In this document: positions 17,358 to 26,281 of the stretch, piece by piece
How the letters are laid out: every line of letters starts with the position of its first letter
Position numbering within the stretch: the first letter of the stretch is position 1
From: Desulfoluna sp.
GTDB lineage: Bacteria > Desulfobacterota > Desulfobacteria > Desulfobacterales > Desulfolunaceae
DNA: 37,114 bases
NCBI RefSeq assembly: GCF_030145185.1
Contig: NZ_JAQYWB010000059.1
Location: 1-37,114, forward strand
Reading direction: 5' to 3'
Made by a program: the position numbers and the translations under genes
The notes under the pieces: generated by a model
What the model saw: the letters and a program-made list of their open reading frames with translations, nothing else
Database searches by the model: none
What the model was told of the DNA's origin: nothing

Positions 17358-17923
17358 AACATTACCCCACGTCAGACTTCGAAAATATTTTTTAAAACGG
17401 AAAAAGATCTTTTGTACGCCATCGAACCGCATTGTTTCCGCTGAACCATAAAAACAACGAGCCCCAAAGACAGATGGTGTGCTTCACACGAATGAAATAA
17501 GGACCCCATGCGTCTTAAAAATCTTTTTCCTTAACCGGTAAACCCTAATTTATCGGACAGGACTGCTCAAGGAACGCTCATATTACAGAGTGAACCTACA
17601 ACCTGCAGCGTCAGAAGGAATGAACCGTGACGCTGCGTTTCATGACTGAATGGAATTCTCAGGATTTTTTTAGTAATATGCAAGCCCGTTCATAATTTTT
17701 TTTTATCATATATTTGCAATCCATAAGACAAAACACCCTATTTATTGATAATTCTAAAGGTGAAAGAAGAGACGAGGGACAGGCGCGATGCGATTGACCT
17801 CTACACCAATCTGTGAGACACTCACTGCCTAAAAGTAACCCACCTTATTTATTAGAGATTAATTGTAAAAAGCTCACCAATACATCCTTATTTCTGACAT
17901 AAAACACCAAGGAGATGAAGCGT
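17358..17923. other. 566-bp intergenic region with one hairpin
   Basis: This holds the upstream region of the antiporter gene. The only structure I see is an inverted repeat GCAGCGTCA (17605-17613) / TGACGCTGC (17628-17636) with a 14-base loop and no T-run. The stretch 17680-17760 is strongly AT-rich. An AAGGAG motif at 17909-17914 belongs to the RAYT pseudogene that follows. Confidence 0.4.
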
Positions 17924-18376
17924 ATGCCTCGTATTCCCCGGGTGGTCAGGACAGATCCCGACCCAAAGACCGTTTATCATGTGATCAGTCGAACCGCACT
18001 GGACGGCCTCCCCCTTTAAGGATTCTGAAAATGACGAGGGGGTACGTGTGATCCGGCGATTTTCCATGGTGCTCCATCGGACACCATGTGCAGACGGGAA
18101 ACCAGGACGGTTTCCTCTCTCTCTGGATTTCGGGCTGGTTGAGTTCGGTGTGGAGAGCGCTGAGCGACTGAAAAAATACCGTGAAGGTCTCTATCATGCG
18201 GGATCGGTGAAAAAACGGGGCAAGGCGTCGATCCGGACGCGGATGTTTCAGTCAGAAAGGGAGAAAAATTTTGAGGTGGATCGAAGCCGACGGTTCAGGT
18301 CCCGGACCCGGTATTTTACCGACTCGGGAATCATCGATTCCAAGGCATTTGGTATAAGAACCTACGAAATTTTGTA
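17924..18376 (+). pseudogene. RAYT transposase pseudogene, frameshifted and internally deleted
   Basis: The start is intact: AAGGAG, then ATG and MPRIPRVVRTDPDPKTVYHV, the typical N-terminus of these transposases. After SRTALDGLP an extra C shifts the frame; the correct frame continues FKDSENDEGVRVIRRFS. The next 130 or so residues, with the HUH and catalytic Tyr region, are gone, and the sequence jumps to the block equivalent to WCSIGHHVQTGN in the copy at 93-716. A second frameshift follows before LDFGLVEFGVESAERLKKY, after which the tail is readable to EIL. The closing TAA is supplied by an IS66-like end (18374-18387). It cannot give an active enzyme. Confidence 0.85.
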
Positions 18377-18387
18377 ACTATTCAGCT
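18374..18387 (+). repeat. Single IS66/MITE-like terminal sequence
   Basis: GTAACTATTCAGCT is identical to the 14-base end of the complete MITE at 28178-28369. No partner end was found nearby, so it is probably the remaining edge of a decayed insertion that cut the RAYT pseudogene. Confidence 0.6.
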
Positions 18388-18442
18388 TATGTAAAGCCAA
18401 AAGAGGCGCCGGTGGCAAGGGGTAAAGAAATGGTGCGCACGC

Positions 18443-18546
18443 ACAGGGAAGCATTCAGCTGCCACAAAAAATTTCCTTTTCGATCTCTATATTTTTTTCG
18501 TGTCTTTCGTGCTTTTTGTGGTTCAAAAATTATTTAAGCTCTTTTT
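18443..18546 (+). repeat. Interspersed repeat R3, copy 2
   Basis: Second copy of the repeat at 3156-3259, same orientation, with shared TTCGTGTCTTTCGTGCTTTT and (G/A)AGCTCTTTT at the right edge. It lies between the RAYT relic and the tRNA genes. Confidence 0.7.
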
Positions 18547-18682
18547 TAGCTTGCGCACCGCTGAAGTGCCGGACCGATCATCGAACCCGATACGTGTGAA
18601 GGCCCCGGTCGTCGTATAATACTGGAGATAAGGTTCAAGAGTTATCTGATAAGGCGTTGTGGCGGGTAAATTTTGTCCCAAT

Positions 18683-18710
18683 AAAAAAGGCCCCTCCGCA
18701 GAGGGGCCTT
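18683..18710 (-). terminator. Rho-independent terminator of the tRNA unit
   Basis: AAGGCCCCTC / GAGGGGCCTT form a 10-base GC-rich stem with a CGCA loop. On the minus strand it is followed by a T-run (18683-18688), directly after tRNA-Arg. Confidence 0.85.
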
Positions 18711-18724
18711 CACGTCTTCCAAAT

Positions 18725-18801
<77 letters not shown>

Positions 18802-18810
18802 ATAGGGCTA

Positions 18811-18887
18811 TGGGGTGAGCGACGGGGCTTGAACCCGCGACGACCGGAATCACAATCCGGGACTCTACCAACTGAGCTACGCTCACC
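18811..18887 (-). tRNA. tRNA-His (anticodon GTG)
   Basis: The minus strand gives acceptor GTGAGCG / CGCTCAC with the His-specific extra 5' G facing discriminator C, D-arm GCTCAGTTGGTAGAGT, anticodon loop TTGTGAT (anticodon GTG), T-arm GCGGGTTCAAGCCCCGT and encoded CCA. It lies 9 bases upstream of tRNA-Arg. Confidence 0.95.
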
Positions 18888-19159
18888 ACAAAAGCAAAAA
18901 ACTTATACCCGATACCCAGAACCAGATCAAGATAAAACATCGCAAATAAAAAAAACAGGTGTCAGTCCCCTGAAAACCGGCGACAGGCAACGCTCATGAG
19001 ACGGACGATAGAACCGAAAAAAGGCCATGTGAATCATCGTCTGTAACCTTTGTCGCGGCCAAACGTTCTACTGCACAACAGAAACAAACTCACCCAGAAC
19101 CATGGGCGGGCCATCCGGTTTCCGGACAGGGACTTCATTCTTTTATTAAGGAGTTTATC

Positions 19160-19453
19160 ATGAAAACGCTACTCAAAAGCTGTTTACTTATTATCACCTT
19201 GATTATCATGGGTTCCGGCCTGGCAACGGCAAAGGACCAGGATAAAAAGCAGGACAGGACCCAAGACAAAAAGCAGGACGGATCCTGCGAGATGATTCAA
19301 ACGGATCTCTACAACCCTCTCCTGGCCTCAGATCAAACCCGAGACAAAAATCACGACGGTGACAAAAATCACGATCACGACGGCGATGGTGGTGATGGCC
19401 ACGGAGAGGGCGAAGGCACCCACGATAGAGCGCGAGACAAAGAGTGTACCTGA
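19160..19453 (+). CDS. Small secreted Asp/His-rich protein, unknown function
   Basis: The 97-residue product has a clear Sec signal peptide (hydrophobic core residues 8-20, probable cleavage after GLATA at about 24). The mature part is low-complexity: Lys/Asp/Gln repeats (KDQDKKQDRTQDKKQDG), a short middle with one Cys, and then a Gly/Asp/His run (DKNHDGDKNHDHDGDGGDGH). The DxNxDG-like spacing recalls Ca2+-binding loops and the His could bind transition metals, but no complete EF-hand is seen. AAGGAG stands 9 bases before the ATG, supporting a real gene. The two internal repeats (DKKQD, DKNHDGD) suggest slippage expansion. No family was recognised and neighbours give no functional clue. Confidence 0.65.
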   Translation: MKTLLKSCLLIITLIIMGSGLATAKDQDKKQDRTQDKKQDGSCEMIQTDLYNPLLASDQTRDKNHDGDKNHDHDGDGGDGHGEGEGTHDRARDKECT

Positions 19454-19477
19454 CAGACGCCCCCCACCCTCACGGAC

Positions 19478-19730
19478 TTAACCCGGACATTTCATGAGAA
19501 ACCGCAACACAAAAGGATATACTCTTTTATTACAAAGTGTTGCAGCGAAAAAATTAGGCAATCGAAAAATACAAAATGTCGTTTTCGGTTTTCTGTTCAA
19601 TTTTCACACCCTTCGGGCGAGCCGAGGGCACCCATCTTCTGCGTTACCAGAGCGTTGAGGTAAACCACTACATCTACCGCTCTGGTGCCTTGAATATGAA
19701 TGCACTCGACTCGTGAAATATCCGGGTTAA
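19478..19730. mobile_element. MITE family M1, complete copy C (253 bp)
   Basis: The ends TTAACCCGGACATTTCATGA (19478-19497) and TCGTGAAATATCCGGGTTAA (19711-19730) are inverted repeats with two differences. The interior is non-coding and contains nested hairpins, for example CCCTTCGGGCGAGCCGAGGG and an inverted pair CCAGAGCG / CGCTCTGG around AACCACTACATCTAC. Other copies or fragments: 4873-5010, 9213-9367, 15140-15212, 36789-36974 and 36972 to the window end. TTAA at both outer edges may be a target duplication or part of the ends. Confidence 0.8.
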
Positions 19731-19866
19731 ACCAATAAAACCCCCTGTCCGGGGCCATATTCACGCATGATCGGGGCGACACCTGACAAAATTTCCGCCC
19801 CAACACATCTCGCAATGCCCCCCATGACATCCTGCCTGCACGAATTCCCAATGCGCCGCACAACCC

Positions 19867-20757
19867 TCACCGCCCCTTGATCAACACGTTCATAAAGTGT
19901 TCCGTGGAGAGACTTAAAGGAAGCTCTTTATTTGTGACGATCCCGATCGAACGGGACGGCAAGGGTTCTTTCAGGTCGAGGATGTGGATGGTTTCATGAT
20001 CGGTCTCGGGAATGGCATCGGCCATGACGAAACCCACGCCCAGGCCAATGCGGACGAAATCGACGATGAGGTCGATGCTTTCAAGCTCGAACTCCGGAGC
20101 GAGGGTCTCTTTCTGGGCGTGGAAAACGGCGTCAAGGTACCGGCGGGTGTTGGTGTTGGGGGTGAGGGTAATAAGAGGGTAGTTTTTCAAATCTTTGATG
20201 GATGGGTGCTTCGGGAGCGTTTTCGCGTAGGCGTCTGTGGTGATGGCCACCTCCTGAAACCCCTTGATTTCGGTGATGTTGACGCCCTTGACCTTCATGG
20301 TTTCAGGAAGGTTCACCACCCCGAAGTCCATTTTGCCCCCGGCGATGTCCTCCAGGGTCTGCATGGAGGGCTGGTTGGTGATATTAATCTTAATATTCGG
20401 ATAATCCGCATGAAACTGCTTGATATAATGAAGGAGAAAATAACGGCAGATGGTATCGCTGGCGCCAATCTTCACCTCTCCGAACCCGAGAACCTTGGTG
20501 TTCTCGATGTTCCGCTCGCCCGCCTTGATAATGTCATAGGCTTCAGAGATATGAAAAAAAAGCATCTCCCCCTCTTTGGTGAGCTGCATGTTACGCTTGT
20601 TCCGAATAAAAAGCAGAATGTTAAGATGATTTTCCAGTAATTTGATGGATTGAGAAACCGAGCTCTGGGTCACAAAAAGGCATTCCGCAGCCCGCGTGAA
20701 GCTCAAGTTCTTGGCCGCATGATAAAAAACCTTGTAGAGTTCAAAATTGATATTCAT
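19867..20757 (-). CDS. LysR-family transcriptional regulator
   Basis: The 296-residue protein begins with the LysR winged helix (FELYKVFYHAAKNLSFTRAA, then ECLFVTQSSVSQSIKLLENH) and continues with a periplasmic-binding-like effector domain from about residue 90 (GEVKIGASDTICRYFLL). Its general look is that of the CysL/YwfK-type LysR proteins. It is divergent from purL, with 266 bp between the two starts, so it could control purine synthesis or only itself. This would be unusual, since PurR of the LacI type or riboswitches normally do that. The ATG sits in GATATTCATAAA context on the complementary strand, with AGGGTGAT upstream as a modest ribosome-binding site. The effector cannot be guessed. 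Confidence 0.9.
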   Translation of the reverse strand: MNINFELYKVFYHAAKNLSFTRAAECLFVTQSSVSQSIKLLENHLNILLFIRNKRNMQLTKEGEMLFFHISEAYDIIKAGERNIENTKVLGFGEVKIGASDTICRYFLLHYIKQFHADYPNIKINITNQPSMQTLEDIAGGKMDFGVVNLPETMKVKGVNITEIKGFQEVAITTDAYAKTLPKHPSIKDLKNYPLITLTPNTNTRRYLDAVFHAQKETLAPEFELESIDLIVDFVRIGLGVGFVMADAIPETDHETIHILDLKEPLPSRSIGIVTNKELPLSLSTEHFMNVLIKGR

Positions 20758-20793
20758 AAATCACCCTGAAATGGTTACAAAACATAATGCTCC

Positions 20794-20828
20794 AAAAAAA
20801 ACCTCCGGCGGCAAGGTGACGCCACCCT
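20794..20828 (-). repeat. REP-like palindrome, reverse orientation
   Basis: AAAAAAAACCTCCGGCGGCA then AGGTGACGCCACC is the inverse of the copies at 15251 and 28591. It lies in the 5' region between the divergent lysR and purL genes, the only copy here found upstream of two genes. Confidence 0.7.
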
Positions 20829-20838
20829 ATCATTAGCA

Positions 20839-20880
20839 CTGATTGTTATTGACGTTATAATTATTAATTACATTTATAAA
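20839..20880. promoter_or_regulatory. AT-rich divergent lysR/purL control region
   Basis: TTGACG (20849-20854) is followed by an AT-only stretch with TTATAA at both edges (20855-20860 and 20874-20879) and TATAAA at 20875-20880. Spacing to the possible -10 boxes is not ideal. The symmetric AT-rich arms could be a LysR box. No purine riboswitch fold was recognised before purL. Confidence 0.25.
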
Positions 20881-21023
20881 ACAAGCTGTGGTAAGTCAAT
20901 AGAGTCCTTGGGTTCCGGGGCAAGGGGCGCGCGTCACCTCACCCCCTCTGCCCGCACACTGAATTCAAATGTCACTATGCAGCCTTCAGGTATTCAACCA
21001 TATATTGTTTCAGGGGTCGCCAC

Positions 21024-24000
21024 ATGCCAAACAAGATTAGACGGATCTTTGTTGAAAAGAAAAACAACTTCAAGGTCGAAGCGGATCACCTGCTCTCGGA
21101 TCTCACGCACAATCTGAACATTGAAGGTGTCACTGATGTCCGCATCATCAACTGCTATGAGTGCCTTGGCTTTGATGACGCCACCTTTGAGCTTGCTAAG
21201 ACAAATATCTTCAGCGAGCCCAACACCGACGATGTATATAAGGATGCCAGCCGTTTTACCGGGGCCGACTTTGTTTTCAGGATGGGCCTTCTCCCCGGGC
21301 AGTATGACCAGCGGGCAGACTCTGCCATGCAGTGCGTGCAGCTCTTAACCGGTGGTGAGCGCCCCCTGATCCGAGCCTCAAAAGTCATTGCGATAAACGG
21401 AAAAATCTCCGGGGCGGAGGGGCAAAAAATAAAGACCCACATGATCAACGTGGTGGAGTCCTGCGAGCTGGACCTGGCGATTCCCGAGACCATCGAGATG
21501 GACGCAGTGGTTCCCGAGGACGTGATGATCTTTGAAGGCTTTACCGCATTTACCGAAACAGAGCTTGCCACCTTCAAGGACGCCGAAGGTTTTGCCATGA
21601 GCATGGGGGACATCCTCTCCTGCCAGGTGTACTTCCGGGACACCGAAAAACGAAACCCCTCCATCACCGAGATGAAGGCCATCGACACCTACTGGTCGGA
21701 TCACTGCCGTCACACCACCTTCATGACCGAAATTGAAGAGGTGACCATCCAGCCGGGTGACTACGCCGAAGAGATCCAGAAAGCCTACGACCTCTACCGG
21801 GCAGACCGGGTCACATGCGGGGCGAAAAAACCGGAATGCCTCATGGATCTTGCCTGCATCGCCGCCAAGTCCCTGAAGCAGGAGGGATACCTGAAAGACA
21901 TCGACGTCAGCGAAGAGATCAACGCCTGCAGCATCAACGTGGATGTGGACGTGGACGGCGAAAAAATTCCTTATCTGGTGATGTTCAAAAACGAAACCCA
22001 CAACCACCCCACGGAGATCGAGCCCTTCGGCGGCGCGGCCACCTGCCTGGGCGGTGCCATCCGTGACCCCTTGTCCGGCCGATCCTTTGTTTACCAGGCC
22101 ATGCGCATCACCGGCGCGGCAGACCCCCGAACCCCTTTTGAAGCGACCCTTCCCGGCAAGCTGCCCCAGCGCACCATCAGCAAGCGGGCCGCCCACGGTT
22201 ACAGCTCCTATGGCAACCAGATCGGCGTCTCCACCGGCTTTGTCAAAGAGTATTACAACGACCGCTTTGTGGCCAAACGCATGGAAGTGGGGGCCGTCAT
22301 TGCCGCCACGCCCAAAGATCAGGTAATCCGTGAGGTACCGGAACCCGGCGACATCGTCATCCTGGTGGGCGGACGCACCGGACGCGACGGCTGCGGCGGG
22401 GCCACCGGCTCCAGCAAAGAGCACACCGAAGAGTCCCTGGCCACCTGCGGAGCAGAGGTCCAGAAAGGCAACGCCCCGGAAGAACGAAAAATCCAGCGCC
22501 TCTTCAGGCATGAAACCGTCTCTAAAATGATCATCCGCTGCAACGATTTCGGTGCAGGCGGCGTCTCCGTGGCCGTGGGTGAGCTGGCCGACAGCATCGA
22601 CATCTTCCTGGACAGTGTGCCCAAGAAATACAACGGACTGGACGGCACCGAGCTGGCCATCTCCGAGTCCCAGGAGCGCATGGCCGTGGTGGTCAGACGC
22701 GAAAACGCCGAGGACTTCATCCGCCTGGCCGGCACAGAAAACCTGGAAGCCACCGCCATCGCCAATATCACGGACACCGGTCGCCTGAGGATCCAGTGGC
22801 GCGGCACGTGGATTATCGATGTCTCCCGTGCCTTCCTGGACACCAACGGCGTCAGCCAGTCCACCCGCATCGAGGTGGAGTCCCCCGAACAAGGGTCCCC
22901 TGTCTTTAATAAAAAGAAGACCGCGGACCTCGCTGAAACCTGGATCAACACCCTGGCCGATCTCAACGTGGCCAGTCAAAAAGGCCTGGTCGAGCTCTTC
23001 GACAGCACGATCGGCGCCGGCTCCGCCCTCATGCCCTTTGGCGGCAAGACCTACCAGACCCCCACCGAGGGCATGGCCGCCAAGATCCCTGTCGAAAGCG
23101 GAGAGACCCACACCGGAACCCTGATGGCCCACGGATACAACCCGGAGCTGGCTATCTGGTCCCCCTTCCACGGCGGCCTCTACGCCGTGGTGGAGAGCGT
23201 GGCCAAGGTGGTCGCCATGGGCGGCACCTACCAGGACATCTACCTCTCTTTGCAGGAATACTTTGAAAAACTTCGCGGGGAAGCCGTTCGCTGGGGCAAA
23301 CCCTTTGCCGCCCTCCTCGGCGCCTACCGCGCCCAGAAAGAGTTCAAGATCGGCGCCATCGGCGGCAAGGACTCCATGAGCGGTTCGTTTAAAGACTTGG
23401 ACGTGCCCCCCAGCCTTATCTCCTTTGCCGTCTCTGCCATGGACATGAACCACCTCATCACGCCGGAGTTCAAGCTGGCTGACTCCCGGGTTGTCATGAT
23501 CCAGGCAAACCGGAACGCAGCCGAGATCATCGACTTTCAGGACCTCAAGGAAAAATACGACCTGGTCACCCGGCTCATGGCCGAAGGCCACATCATCAGC
23601 GCTCACACGGTCAGCAAGGGTGGAGCCGTGGCAGCGATCTCCAAAATGTGCTTCGGCAACACACTGGGCATGGACCTGAACCCCGAAATCTCAGCCGAGA
23701 TGTTAACGCATGAGGCCATTGGCTCCCTTGTTCTTGAGGTGAGTTCCGAAAAAGAGCTTGCAGAACTCTTCACCACGGCCTATGTCGACTTAGGTATGGT
23801 CACTGAAACCGAAACCATCACACAGGGCGATATGAGCCTGGCTTTGCCTGACCTCATCACCGCCTGGGAAGCACCCTTGAACGAGATCTTCGAGATCAAA
23901 GAGGACCACCAGGGACCCATCGACACCTTATGTCATACGGTCAAAACCATCCATGTAGCCAAACACAAGGTGGCGCGTCCCAAGGTGATCATCCCCTCGT

Positions 24001-24773
24001 TTCCCGGCACCAACTGCGAGATCGACACCCAGCGTGCCTTTACCCGCGCAGGAGCCGACGTAGAGGTGGTGGTCTTTAAAAACCTCACCGCCGCCTGGGT
24101 GGAAGAGTCCATCGCCACCCTCGCAGGCAAAATCGGCGGCGCGCAGATCATCGCCCTGCCCGGTGGGTTCTCCGCAGGGGACGAACCCGAAGGGTCCGGT
24201 AAATTCATCGCCTCCATCTTCAAAAATGAGCGGGTCAAAGAGGCGGTTCACGGCCTCTTAAACGATCGAGACGGTCTCATGCTGGGCATCTGCAACGGCT
24301 TTCAGGCCCTGGTCAAACTCGGCCTGCTGCCCTACGGCGAGATCCGTACCTTAGAAGAGACCGCGCCCACCCTGACCTACAACAAGATCGGCCGCCACAT
24401 TGCGCGCTACGTGAAGACACGGGTCTCATCCAACCTCTCGCCCTGGCTGTCCGGCACGGAAACAGGTGAGATCTTTGAGTCCCCCCTCTCCCACGGTGAG
24501 GGACGGTTCTTTGCCAGCGATGATGTCCTCAAAGGGCTCATCGAAAAGGGTCAGATCGCCACCCAGTACGTGGATGAAACGGGCAACGCCACCTACGACG
24601 GACGCTTCAACCCCAACGGCTCCATCTACGCCATTGAGGGCATTACCAGCGCCGACGGCCGTATTTTTGGAAAGATGGGTCACAGCGAACGTATCGGAAG
24701 CCATATCGCCGGAAACATCTACGGCAAAACAGATATGAAGATTTTTGAGTCTGGGGTAAAGTACTTCCAGTAA
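21024..24773 (+). CDS. purL: Phosphoribosylformylglycinamidine synthase, single-chain form
   Basis: This enzyme converts FGAR to FGAM in de novo purine synthesis, with glutamine and ATP. The 1249-residue chain contains both the synthase and the glutaminase, corresponding to fused PurS-PurL-PurQ. The synthase signature FKNETHNHPTEIEPFGGAATC lies near residue 320 and GGKDSMSG near 785. The C-terminal class I glutaminase (about 985-1249) has nucleophile Cys1090 in LGICNGFQ and the FPGTNCE start. Length and order resemble the compact single-chain form known from Clostridia and Bacteroidetes rather than the ~1300-residue gammaproteobacterial enzyme (from memory of the families). No strong Shine-Dalgarno is visible before the ATG. 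The gene heads purL-purF-purM. A 742-codon antisense frame on the minus strand is a codon-bias shadow. Confidence 0.96.
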   Translation: MPNKIRRIFVEKKNNFKVEADHLLSDLTHNLNIEGVTDVRIINCYECLGFDDATFELAKTNIFSEPNTDDVYKDASRFTGADFVFRMGLLPGQYDQRADSAMQCVQLLTGGERPLIRASKVIAINGKISGAEGQKIKTHMINVVESCELDLAIPETIEMDAVVPEDVMIFEGFTAFTETELATFKDAEGFAMSMGDILSCQVYFRDTEKRNPSITEMKAIDTYWSDHCRHTTFMTEIEEVTIQPGDYAEEIQKAYDLYRADRVTCGAKKPECLMDLACIAAKSLKQEGYLKDIDVSEEINACSINVDVDVDGEKIPYLVMFKNETHNHPTEIEPFGGAATCLGGAIRDPLSGRSFVYQAMRITGAADPRTPFEATLPGKLPQRTISKRAAHGYSSYGNQIGVSTGFVKEYYNDRFVAKRMEVGAVIAATPKDQVIREVPEPGDIVILVGGRTGRDGCGGATGSSKEHTEESLATCGAEVQKGNAPEERKIQRLFRHETVSKMIIRCNDFGAGGVSVAVGELADSIDIFLDSVPKKYNGLDGTELAISESQERMAVVVRRENAEDFIRLAGTENLEATAIANITDTGRLRIQWRGTWIIDVSRAFLDTNGVSQSTRIEVESPEQGSPVFNKKKTADLAETWINTLADLNVASQKGLVELFDSTIGAGSALMPFGGKTYQTPTEGMAAKIPVESGETHTGTLMAHGYNPELAIWSPFHGGLYAVVESVAKVVAMGGTYQDIYLSLQEYFEKLRGEAVRWGKPFAALLGAYRAQKEFKIGAIGGKDSMSGSFKDLDVPPSLISFAVSAMDMNHLITPEFKLADSRVVMIQANRNAAEIIDFQDLKEKYDLVTRLMAEGHIISAHTVSKGGAVAAISKMCFGNTLGMDLNPEISAEMLTHEAIGSLVLEVSSEKELAELFTTAYVDLGMVTETETITQGDMSLALPDLITAWEAPLNEIFEIKEDHQGPIDTLCHTVKTIHVAKHKVARPKVIIPSFPGTNCEIDTQRAFTRAGADVEVVVFKNLTAAWVEESIATLAGKIGGAQIIALPGGFSAGDEPEGSGKFIASIFKNERVKEAVHGLLNDRDGLMLGICNGFQALVKLGLLPYGEIRTLEETAPTLTYNKIGRHIARYVKTRVSSNLSPWLSGTETGEIFESPLSHGEGRFFASDDVLKGLIEKGQIATQYVDETGNATYDGRFNPNGSIYAIEGITSADGRIFGKMGHSERIGSHIAGNIYGKTDMKIFESGVKYFQ

Positions 24774-24797
24774 ACAGGGACGATTAAAGGATTCACA

Positions 24798-26198
24798 ATG
24801 AATTGCGACAAGTTTAAAGACGAATGCGGTGTTCTGGGAATCTTCTCAAAGACAAGCCGGAACCTTTCACGCCGGGTAGCCTTCGGACTCATCTCTCTAC
24901 AGCACCGAGGCCAGGAGAGCGCAGGCATTGCCGCCTACGATGAGGGCAAAGTCCGTCACTACAAAGAGATGGGCCTGGTCCAGGATGTCTTCGACAACGA
25001 CATCTTAGATGGCCTGACCGGCACCATCAGCGTGGGCCACGTGCGCTACTCCACCACCGGAGAGTCCCACGTCTCCAACGCCCAGCCCCTGGTCATTAAC
25101 TACCGGGGCGGGAGCATCGCCCTGACCCACAACGGCAACCTGGTGAATGCCGATAAAATCCGGGACAAACTGGAAATTTCCGGCTCCATCTTCCAGACCT
25201 CCATCGACACCGAGGTCATTGCCAACCTCATCGCCAAAAATTACTCCCTGGGGTTTAAAGAATCCATCCTCAAAACCGTTCGGGAGATCAAAGGCGCCTT
25301 TGCCCTCGTCATCGTCTGCGAAGGCAAACTCATCGGCATACGAGACCCCAACGGCCTGCGCCCCCTGTGCATCGGCAAACTTCCCGACGGCGGCCTGGTC
25401 CTCTCCTCAGAGAGCTGCGCCCTGGACGTGGTCGGCGCCGAGCTCGTGCGGGACGTTAAACACGGCGAGATGGTCATCATCGATGAAAACGGCATCGAGT
25501 CCATCATCTATGACGACAGCCAGCGCGTGGCCCACTGCATCTTCGAATACGTCTACTTTGCCCGCCCCGACAGCGTCATCGACGGCGTCAGCGTCTCCAG
25601 CTCAAGGCGATGTGCCGGAAAAACCCTGGCCCAGGAACACCCCGTAGAGGCCGACATTGTCATCGCCGTGCCCGATTCCGGCATCGACGCCGCCATCGGC
25701 TTCGCCCAGGAGTCCGGCATCCCCTACGGTATCGGACTCATCAAGAACAAGTACATCGGCCGAACCTTTATCCAGCCCGATCAGGAATCCCGCGAGCTGG
25801 CCGTTCGCCTGAAACTCAACGTGCTTAAAGAGAACGTGAAAGGCAAAAGAGTTGTGGTGGTCGATGACTCCATCGTTCGCGGCACCACCAGCCGCAAGAT
25901 CGTCGATGCCCTGAAAAAAGCCGGGGCCACCGAAGTCCACATGCGGGTCAGCTCAGACTCTGTAAAATTCCCCTGCTTCTTCGGCATTGATACCCCGAAC
26001 CGCCAGCAGCTCGTGGGCTCCTCCAAGAGCGTTGACGAAGTCAGAGACCTCATCGGCGCCGACTCCCTGGGCTACATCAGCGTGAAAGGCCTCCTGGCCT
26101 CCGTGGGCAAAACCAACTGCGATATGTGCACCGCCTGCTTCGACGGCGACTACCCCATGGACGTCCCCGAAGAAGTCGACAAACTCATGTTCGAGTAA
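24798..26198 (+). CDS. purF: Amidophosphoribosyltransferase
   Basis: PurF makes phosphoribosylamine from PRPP and glutamine, the first committed step of purine synthesis. The 466-residue chain starts with a short propeptide (residues 1-9), and the nucleophile is Cys10 in DECGVLGIF, exposed after propeptide removal. The Ntn glutaminase fills the first 230 residues. The phosphoribosyltransferase part has the PRPP loop [16 protein letters not shown]. Cysteines in VKFPCFFG and [14 protein letters not shown] fit the iron-sulfur, O2-sensitive class known from Bacillus PurF, reasonable for an anaerobe. It lies 24 bp downstream of purL with AAAGGA before the ATG and is surely cotranscribed with it. 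Confidence 0.97.
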   Translation: MNCDKFKDECGVLGIFSKTSRNLSRRVAFGLISLQHRGQESAGIAAYDEGKVRHYKEMGLVQDVFDNDILDGLTGTISVGHVRYSTTGESHVSNAQPLVINYRGGSIALTHNGNLVNADKIRDKLEISGSIFQTSIDTEVIANLIAKNYSLGFKESILKTVREIKGAFALVIVCEGKLIGIRDPNGLRPLCIGKLPDGGLVLSSESCALDVVGAELVRDVKHGEMVIIDENGIESIIYDDSQRVAHCIFEYVYFARPDSVIDGVSVSSSRRCAGKTLAQEHPVEADIVIAVPDSGIDAAIGFAQESGIPYGIGLIKNKYIGRTFIQPDQESRELAVRLKLNVLKENVKGKRVVVVDDSIVRGTTSRKIVDALKKAGATEVHMRVSSDSVKFPCFFGIDTPNRQQLVGSSKSVDEVRDLIGADSLGYISVKGLLASVGKTNCDMCTACFDGDYPMDVPEEVDKLMFE

Positions 26199-26205
26199 TA
26201 GCTTT

Positions 26206-26244
26206 GCCTCCGGCGGCGAGGTGGTGCACCTCGCCGCCGGAGGC
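26206..26244. repeat. Perfect REP-like palindrome between purF and purM
   Basis: GCCTCCGGCGGCGAGGTG, loop GTG, then the exact reverse complement CACCTCGCCGCCGGAGGC: 18-base arms with a 3-base loop. It is followed by TTCTTT, so it may act as an attenuator or protect the purL-purF mRNA from decay. It is the cleanest copy of the family in the window. Confidence 0.85.
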
Positions 26245-26281
26245 TTCTTTAATAAAATACCCTCCCCAAAAGGATAAAAAT

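Noticed and set aside
19597-19863. 88-codon minus-strand frame
   Set aside because: It runs through the M1 element at 19478-19730 and has no similarity or ribosome-binding support.
21378-23606. 742-codon open frame antisense to purL
   Set aside because: It lies wholly inside purL in the opposite strand, has a shadow composition rich in Gly, Val, His and Asp, and shows no family motif. High-GC codon choice in purL explains it.
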